A program made the translations under genes and the position numbers. Below, piece after piece: positions 33,964-39,145 of a stretch of 39,145 nt of DNA. This DNA comes from Nitrospirales bacterium (GTDB lineage: Bacteria; Nitrospirota; Nitrospiria; Nitrospirales; UBA8639), in the NCBI GenBank assembly GCA_021604005.1, contig BQIV01000007.1, forward strand, positions 92,629 to 131,773. The letters run 5' to 3'. Position 1 is the first letter of the stretch. Each line of letters starts with the position of its first letter. Below the pieces are notes generated by a model. That model saw nothing but the letters and a program-made list of their open reading frames with translations, did no database searches and was not told where the DNA came from.

Positions 33964-34377
33964 GTATTTTGCCAGTTGTAGAGTGTTAGAGCACCAAGGG
34001 TGCATGTGAATGAAGGGGAGAGGAGCTGTAAAGAGTCTCCTACTCCCCGTTTGTTCTGTAACTGAATGTGAGAGCCTTCGAACAATTGCTGGAGTCTTTT
34101 TGTGAATCGTTTCGCTCCCACCAACGGTTGTGAACCTTTCAATAAGATGTTTTACGGGTGAGCATGCGTCAGAGGACGTATCTTGAATCGGTCAACTAGA
34201 TAGATCGTTGTTGTTTGGGGCAAGGTGTTGTCCAGCTTCTGTCTTCCCCTTTTTCTCGAGGGGGTTCTGAAACCATAATCTCGAATCATTTTACTTCAGG
34301 ATATTTAGCCTGTTTAGCCATAGACTCTCCAAGAGAATCTCCATGACAGTTTTCTTGCTGTAGCGACGGAGGCTTGT
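33964..34377. other. Intergenic region before the sigma54 activator
   Basis: About 410 bases. It contains the YceI terminator (34015-34056) and the unusual start of the next gene. No other gene is supported; the in-frame stop TAG at 34321 bounds the activator's reading frame. Confidence 0.5.
34015..34056 (+). terminator. Rho-independent terminator after the YceI gene
   Basis: GGGGAGAGGAG (34015-34025) pairs with CTCCTACTCCCC (34037-34048) with a single bulged base, and GTTTGTTCT follows. It lies 51 bases after the YceI stop codon and should close the MarR-led transcript. Confidence 0.65.
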
Positions 34378-36423
34378 ATTCCATCCCGAGATGTATACGA
34401 CCAACAGTCGAAGACGCTGTTAAAGGTTTCAGAGTCCATTGCGTCCTATCGGGATCTCTCTGGACTGTTGAAGGCCCTCGCGCAGCATATTCCTCAGGTG
34501 GTCCGTGTAGATTTTCTCGCACTGGTGCTCTATAACCCTGAGTGGAACATTGTTCAAGATTACTTGATTCACGCGAATGTATCTGCTGACATTGGAGGTG
34601 GAAAAGAATGGCATGTGGATGATCATCCAGCGGGAACTGTCGTGCAAAGTCAGAAACCGTTTTTTTCCTCCGATATCATGGCTGATCAACGGTACCCCAA
34701 GTCGTTTCCTTTAATGTGGGAGGACGGGGTACGGTCGCTGTGTGCATTTCCGTTGACGACCGCATTGCGGCATCTGGGAGCGTTGGTGTTCGCAAGCCGG
34801 GAAAAAGGAACCTACCGTGAATCGGATAGTGACTTTCTTGCGGAAGCCGCAACCCATATCGCGGTGGCTGTCGACAATGTGCTGCACTTTCAGGAACTCA
34901 CACGCGAACGCGACCATTCGAGACTTCTGCTTGAAGTGAATAATGCCGTCGTGTCTACTCGAAATTTGAAAGAACTGTTTGCTTCGATGAGCGCATCATT
35001 ACGGCGGATCATGCCTCACGTTACCACGAGCCTGTATTTGTATGATTCCGACATCCAGACGTTCCGAAGGCCGGTGTTGGATTTTCCTGAAGGTAAGGGG
35101 TTTATCCAAGCTGGTGCTATCATAGGAATTGATGATTCCCCTCCTGGAAAAGCTTTTCAGAGCCGCAAAGCCTTGACTTGGAATGAGGCGGAGTTAAAGG
35201 CCTATGCTTCGGAAACAGCAAATCAACTAGTGGCTGAAGGGATGAAGTCCGGCGTCAGTGTGCCCCTTGTCGTCCGAGACCAGGTGCTCGGGACATTGAA
35301 CGTGGCCAGTGTCAAAGACAATGATTTCGGACAAAAAGAACAGGAATTACTCACTCAGGTTTCGACACAAGTGGCGATTGGGTTGGACAATGCCATGGCC
35401 TACCAGCACATCACGGAGCTGAAGGAGCAACTCGAGCAAGAAAATGTGTACTTGAAAGATGAAATTCGCAATGAACATGATTTTGACGAGATCATCGGGG
35501 AAAGCGTTGAACTGAAACGCGTGCTCCAACAGGTGGAAATCGTGGCCCCCACGGACTCCACCGTGTTGATTCAGGGAGAAACGGGAACAGGGAAAGAACT
35601 CATCGCGCGAGCGCTCCATCAGCGAAGCGGGAGAAAAGATCGGCCGTTTGTCAAACTCAACTGTGCGGCGATTCCGACAGGCTTATTAGAAAGTGAATTG
35701 TTCGGGCACGAGAGAGGCGCGTTTACAGGAGCGATCGCACAAACAGTCGGACGGTTTGAACTGGCTAACCGTGGCACGATCTTTTTGGATGAAGTGGGAG
35801 AGATACCGTTGGAATTGCAATCCAAATTATTACGGGTCTTGCAAGAACAGGAATTCGAGCGTTTGGGGAGTACGCGCACCATCAAAGTCGATGTGCGGCT
35901 GGTTGCGGCGACGAACCGGGACTTGGGGGCTATGGTCGAAGCCGGACAGTTTCGCCGTGATTTATATTATCGCCTCAATGTGTTTCCCGTCACGATCCCG
36001 GCGCTCCGCGAACGCCCAGGGGACATTCCCATACTCGTTCGTTATTTTACGCAACGAAATGCCTTGCGCATGAAAAAACCCATCGAAACGATTCCGAGTA
36101 AAGTGATGGAATCCCTTACGCGCTACCATTGGCCGGGAAATATCCGTGAACTAGAAAATGTCATTGAACGGGCCGTCATTCTGTCGCAGGGACCCGTGTT
36201 GGCAATTCCATTGACTGAACTCAAAGTTGTTCCGTCAAAGGCGTCATCATCTCGACAGAAGACTGCTACCTTGGAAGGTGTCGAACGTGACCACATCATC
36301 GACGTGCTTCGTGAAACGAAGTGGGTCGTTGGCGGCAAGGCGGGAGCTGCAGCGAGATTGGGAATGAAACGCACAACGCTGATCTCTAAAATGAAAAAGC
36401 TCGACATTTCTCGTCCGATCTAA
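34378..36423 (+). CDS. Sigma54-dependent activator with two GAF domains (NorR/FhlA-like)
   Basis: This protein of about 681 residues is cytosolic. Two GAF domains lie in about 25-180 and 195-355; the second contains [16 protein letters not shown] and [18 protein letters not shown]. An AAA+ domain (about 385-620) has Walker A GETGTGKE, the sigma54-contacting loop GAFTGA, and [13 protein letters not shown]-terminal Fis-type HTH ([19 protein letters not shown]) ends it. The reading frame has no ATG, GTG or TTG before a TTG at 34468, yet residues encoded upstream of that ([19 protein letters not shown]) match the expected N-terminus. The frame is open back to 34324, and CGGAGG at 34367-34372 sits 5 bases before AUU 34378. 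The AUU start is proposed on that basis; TTG 34468 is the standard alternative. It likely activates sigma54 genes in response to a small molecule or gas. Confidence 0.9.
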   Translation: MPSRDVYDQQSKTLLKVSESIASYRDLSGLLKALAQHIPQVVRVDFLALVLYNPEWNIVQDYLIHANVSADIGGGKEWHVDDHPAGTVVQSQKPFFSSDIMADQRYPKSFPLMWEDGVRSLCAFPLTTALRHLGALVFASREKGTYRESDSDFLAEAATHIAVAVDNVLHFQELTRERDHSRLLLEVNNAVVSTRNLKELFASMSASLRRIMPHVTTSLYLYDSDIQTFRRPVLDFPEGKGFIQAGAIIGIDDSPPGKAFQSRKALTWNEAELKAYASETANQLVAEGMKSGVSVPLVVRDQVLGTLNVASVKDNDFGQKEQELLTQVSTQVAIGLDNAMAYQHITELKEQLEQENVYLKDEIRNEHDFDEIIGESVELKRVLQQVEIVAPTDSTVLIQGETGTGKELIARALHQRSGRKDRPFVKLNCAAIPTGLLESELFGHERGAFTGAIAQTVGRFELANRGTIFLDEVGEIPLELQSKLLRVLQEQEFERLGSTRTIKVDVRLVAATNRDLGAMVEAGQFRRDLYYRLNVFPVTIPALRERPGDIPILVRYFTQRNALRMKKPIETIPSKVMESLTRYHWPGNIRELENVIERAVILSQGPVLAIPLTELKVVPSKASSSRQKTATLEGVERDHIIDVLRETKWVVGGKAGAAARLGMKRTTLISKMKKLDISRPI

Positions 36424-36744
36424 TGTCCTTCTCTTAGCATATGTCGATGTAAAGATACTACGCGTCTCGGCGTACACTATACGCGAAGGCGAATCCGAAG
36501 TGTAAACAGAAGGAGACCCTACTGAGAATCATGGGCTTTGCAAATTCTTTCCGCCGTGCAATATGATCATGTCACGTTAACCATTTCTTATTTTTCTGCA
36601 ACCCATGCGCGTAACAATGATGATAATCGCGAGTGTCCGCTCCCATATAACAGATGTTCGATGATGTGATAATCGTTCATACGAAATGCCTACGTTCCCA
36701 TGGTGGTAGCAGATTGAAAAGGGATATATGAATTGGTGTTATGA
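36424..36744. other. Intergenic region between two regulators
   Basis: About 320 bases between the sigma54 activator and hxlR, whose genes converge. I saw no gene longer than a dozen codons, no clear GG-N10-GC sigma54 promoter and no strong terminator. Confidence 0.45.
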
Positions 36745-37074
36745 TCATTTTTTCCGTGATGCTGTCTGTTCGTAGTATTCTCCCCATTTCTGCATAGCCA
36801 CTAACAGGTGTTCTAATGTGCGTCCTAGGGCTGTCAACGAGTATTCCACGCGAGGTGGAATTTCTTGATAGTCTTTTCGTTTGATCAATCTCCGTTCTTC
36901 CATGTCACGCAATTGTTTGGCGAGCGTACGATGGGTGATGCCGCCTAATTCCCGTTGTAGTTGATTGAATCGCTTGGTGCTCTCAAGCAATTGATGAATG
37001 ATTAAGATTTTCCATCGTCCGGCAATGACATCCAAGGTCACCTCTACAGGGCAAGATACTTTCTTAGCGGGCAT
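36745..37074 (-). CDS. HxlR family transcriptional regulator
   Basis: This 109-residue winged-HTH protein begins with MPAKKVSCPVEVTLDVIAGRW, the family's typical opening with one Cys followed by GRWKILIIHQL. The recognition helix is in ITHRTLAKQLRDMEERRLIKR and the wing in VEYSLTALGRTLEHLL. Members often sense electrophiles or quinones through the N-terminal Cys. A very good AAGGAG precedes ATG 37074. It is divergent from the pirin gene with 141 bases between, and probably controls it. Confidence 0.94.
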   Translation of the reverse strand: MPAKKVSCPVEVTLDVIAGRWKILIIHQLLESTKRFNQLQRELGGITHRTLAKQLRDMEERRLIKRKDYQEIPPRVEYSLTALGRTLEHLLVAMQKWGEYYEQTASRKK

Positions 37075-37100
37075 GGCGGTCTCCTTTTGGTCATGATGGT

Positions 37101-37112
37101 ATCCTTAAGGAT
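37101..37112. promoter_or_regulatory. Perfect 12-bp palindrome between hxlR and pirin
   Basis: ATCCTTAAGGAT at 37101-37112 is a perfect palindrome 26 bases upstream of the hxlR ATG. A second inverted repeat, ATGAT-N6-ATCAT, lies at 37135-37150. Both sit in the shared regulatory region of the divergent genes, so either may be the HxlR operator. The second also overlaps a possible -10 region. Confidence 0.45.
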
Positions 37113-37215
37113 CGTACTTGCATAATGAGCGTGTATGATTTATATATCATTGAGGGATTGAAAAAGAAACGCTTCATATCGTCTCTACACGAGCAGAAGG
37201 GAGAATGCATCGACG

Positions 37216-38073
37216 ATGAAAACCAAAAACCTCCTAAATATCGAACAAAAAACCGGGCAACATTGGGTCGGCAATGGGTTTCCCGTTACGACAATATTTT
37301 CGTACGACGATCTCGGAAAGGAGCTGAGCCCCTTTCTCCTGCTGGACTATGCCGGCCCTATGGCATTCGAACCTTCCAATATTCCGAGGGGAGTCGAACA
37401 ACATCCCCATCGAGGGTTTGAAACGGTCACCATTGTCTATCAAGGAGAGCTTGAACATCGTGATAATGCGGGGAATGCCGGAAAAATCGGCCCGGGTGAT
37501 GTCCAATGGATGACGGCGGCACGCGGGATTCTCCATGAAGAAATGCACGAACGCGATTTTACCCAAAAGGGCGGTACCCTGGAGATGATCCAGCTGTGGG
37601 TCAATCTGCCCGCGAAAGACAAAATGGGTACGCCGCGGTATCAGGAAATTTTAAACAACGAGATTCCAGTCGTGACGCTTGCGGAAAACGGCGGCAAGGT
37701 CCGAGTCATCGCAGGTGATTACCAAGGCACGAGGGGTGCGGCGAAGACTTTCACTCCCATCAATGTTTGGGACATACATTTGAACCAAGGACAGAAAATA
37801 GAATTGTCTTTGCCGAAGGGCTTCACCACCGCACTCTTGGGCATGAAAGGAACGGTCGTGATGAATAGCACGAATACACTCAATCGCAAAGAGCTGGCAC
37901 GGTTCGAACGGGATGGCGACCGTCTTGCGTTGGAAGCTACGAGTGACGCAACGGTTCTTGTCTTGAACGGCGAACCGATTAACGAGCCCATCGTGGGGCA
38001 AGGCCCATTCGTCATGAACACCCAAGAAGAGATTCTTCAGGCCATGACCGATTATAGGGCCGGACGATTCTGA
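37216..38073 (+). CDS. Pirin family protein
   Basis: This 285-residue bicupin has the pirin signature HPHRGFETVTIVYQGELEH near residues 58-76 and GGLQ-like PGDVQWMTAARGILHEEMH with metal-binding His and Glu further on. The C-terminal cupin contains VRVIAGDYQGTRG and GPFVMNTQEEI. Bacterial pirins include quercetin dioxygenases and proteins affecting pyruvate dehydrogenase or redox control; which applies is not shown. ATG 37216 has only a remote GGGAG. It is divergent from hxlR and 50 bases upstream of the YcaC-type gene, a commonly seen trio. Confidence 0.93.
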   Translation: MKTKNLLNIEQKTGQHWVGNGFPVTTIFSYDDLGKELSPFLLLDYAGPMAFEPSNIPRGVEQHPHRGFETVTIVYQGELEHRDNAGNAGKIGPGDVQWMTAARGILHEEMHERDFTQKGGTLEMIQLWVNLPAKDKMGTPRYQEILNNEIPVVTLAENGGKVRVIAGDYQGTRGAAKTFTPINVWDIHLNQGQKIELSLPKGFTTALLGMKGTVVMNSTNTLNRKELARFERDGDRLALEATSDATVLVLNGEPINEPIVGQGPFVMNTQEEILQAMTDYRAGRF

Positions 38074-38123
38074 TATTTTTCGAGTAACCATCATACCAAC
38101 TTTATACAGAAAGGACTCACATC

Positions 38124-38748
38124 ATGGCATCAAACTACCAGTACAATCGCCTTTCCAAAGATGACGCCGCGTTATTGTTGGTGGATCATCAATCTGGCCT
38201 GATCTCCGTCGTTCAGGATTTCGAACCCAGTGAGTTCAAAAACAATGTGTTGGCCGTGGCCGCGTGCGGTCAATATTTCAATCTCCCGACTATCTTGACA
38301 ACCAGTTTTGAAGATGGTCCCAATGGTCCCTTGGTTCCTGAGTTAAAAGAGATGTTTCCAAAAGCGCCCTATATTGCCCGTCCAGGGAATATCAACGCGT
38401 GGGACAACGAGGACTTTGTTAATGCGGTAAAGAAAACAGGCCGCAAGCAACTCATCATCGCCGGGGTCGTGACAGAAGTATGCGTGGCCTTTCGCTCTTT
38501 CGGCGATTGAAGAGGGCTACGAGGTGTTCGTGATCACAGACGCTTCGGGCACCTTCAACGAGGTTACCCGTCACAGTGCGTGGTTACGCATGCAAGCCGC
38601 CGGGGTGCAGATCATGAGCTGGTTTGGTATGGCGTGCGAGCTGCATCGAGATTGGCGAAATGATATCGAGGGATTGGGTGCCTTATTTTCGAACCACCTT
38701 CCCAATTACCGGAACCTCATGACCAGCTATTTTGCGAAGAACGGATAG
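38124..38748 (+). pseudogene. YcaC/isochorismatase-like cysteine hydrolase, split by a frameshift
   Basis: Two plus-strand frames join into a protein of about 207 residues, the normal length for the YcaC group. The first frame has LLLVDHQSGLISVV with the catalytic Asp and IIAGVVTEVCVAF with the catalytic Cys, then breaks off at 38510. The second frame resumes ALSAIEEGYEVFVITDASGTF and ends at LMTSYFAKNG (38748). The expected family sequence at the join is VCVAFPALSA. The sequence gcctttcgctctt lacks two bases (or has one too many) at about 38493. AAAGGA precedes the ATG. It is probably co-transcribed with pirin. Whether it is disabled or a sequencing error is unclear, since the lesion is not in a long homopolymer. 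Confidence 0.85.
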
Positions 38749-39012
38749 AGAGTGGCAAACATGCGGTTCATGTGAAGGGCATCGATCTATCACGGAATGT
38801 GAAAGAAGGCACGGAATATCATTGTTTCTCAAAATGAGGAGGGAATGATCAAGGCATAGAATGCTCGCTCAAAGCTTGGATTGATTACACGGTGTGTAGT
38901 TGGATTGTTGGGCAGCTCCGTCTCTGCGATAGAGTTACTGCAAGAAATCGTATATTTAGCCGGTATGAAACAATAGATAAATTGAGATATCCGTTAACTT
39001 ACTGCTGTGAGT
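38749..39012. other. Short intergenic region before the IS30 fragment
   Basis: About 260 bases between the YcaC-type gene and the transposase end. The IS terminal inverted repeat should lie within the last tens of bases, but its partner is outside the window so it cannot be delimited. Confidence 0.45.
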
Positions 39013-39145
39013 TCAACTGGTCGCTGCAACACAGGCCTGAAATTTCTCTGCTGGTGTTGCGTAGTCTTAATGTTTTTCTCGGCCGTTCGTTTAACTGCCG
39101 CGCGACTTTGTTGAGCTGGGCTTGCGTATACCTGGATAAGTCGGT
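39013..39145 (-). mobile_element. 3' end of an IS30-family transposase, running off the window
   Basis: Read leftward from 39145, the frame gives TDLSRYTQAQLNKVARQLNE then RPRKTL, and after a shift of one base continues DYATPAEKFQACVAATS to a TGA at 39013-39015. The RPRKTL..Y.TPAE pattern is the C-terminal hallmark of IS30 transposases. The extra base lies at about 39068, so this copy is frameshifted. The rest of the element lies beyond the right edge. Confidence 0.82.

Noticed and set aside
36424-36744. Sigma54 promoter that the GAF activator might use nearby
   Set aside because: No GG-N10-GC pair with acceptable flanks was found in this gap by eye; a motif scan would be needed.

Overview
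The window looks like a chromosomal segment of a Gram-negative, c-type-cytochrome-rich bacterium of about 50 % GC. Supporting features are lipoproteins with lipoboxes, Tat and Sec exports, a Pal/OmpA-type lipoprotein and haem-binding exported proteins. The mix of a DUF3365 haem protein, a membrane-anchored cytochrome c, a three-gene pyruvate dehydrogenase set with lipA nearby, and a ferredoxin/metallo-beta-lactamase fusion would fit Nitrospirota (a moderate-GC Nitrospira-like genome). That assignment is an inference; there is no rRNA or other marker gene here to prove it.

Layout. 1-2500: the possible tail of a gene, a long gene-free stretch, then an exported protein made of two near-identical DUF3365 haem domains, flanked by strong hairpins. 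2550-6700: a coiled-coil lipoprotein (+), then on the minus strand an exonuclease/endonuclease/phosphatase-fold lipoprotein, a frameshifted calcineurin-like phosphoesterase and an HTH regulator with an unidentified C-terminal domain. 6900-14130: pdhA-pdhB-pdhC (minus), an interposed plus-strand group (ferredoxin-MBL fusion, small membrane protein, DUF2891 protein) and lipA (minus), which makes the lipoyl cofactor needed by PdhC. 14300-17000: lemA plus a large M48 metalloprotease. 17500-17870: a vapBC toxin-antitoxin locus whose toxin is truncated. 18000-21900: MscS channel, DUF1499 protein, DUF3422 membrane protein and a YheT-type hydrolase, all minus. 22100-25150: membrane-anchored cytochrome c (+), then thiD, a small secreted protein and a stand-alone receiver-domain protein (minus). 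25155-26100 is nearly empty. 26100-29660 (+): VOC protein, Tat-exported intradiol dioxygenase, Pal-like lipoprotein and a frameshifted exported CrtC/AttH-like protein. 30400-33960 (+): MarR regulator, short SDR, O-methyltransferase-like protein, FrnE/DsbA-like protein and YceI, closed by a good terminator. 34380-38750: a GAF-GAF-sigma54 activator, then hxlR divergent from pirin and a frameshifted YcaC-type cysteine hydrolase. The window ends inside the 3' part of an IS30-family transposase.

Themes. Three otherwise well-preserved genes (4610-5537, 28695-29659, 38124-38748) each carry one small indel that splits them. The IS30 fragment carries another, and vapC is cut short. This is either real decay or base-calling error in short homopolymers, and it must be settled before any of these genes is called broken. 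I found no CRISPR array, tRNA, rRNA or recognisable riboswitch. The most interesting units are the duplicated haem protein, the MarR-SDR-methyltransferase-DsbA-YceI run, the Tat intradiol dioxygenase with its VOC neighbour, and the sigma54 activator that appears to start at a non-standard AUU codon.
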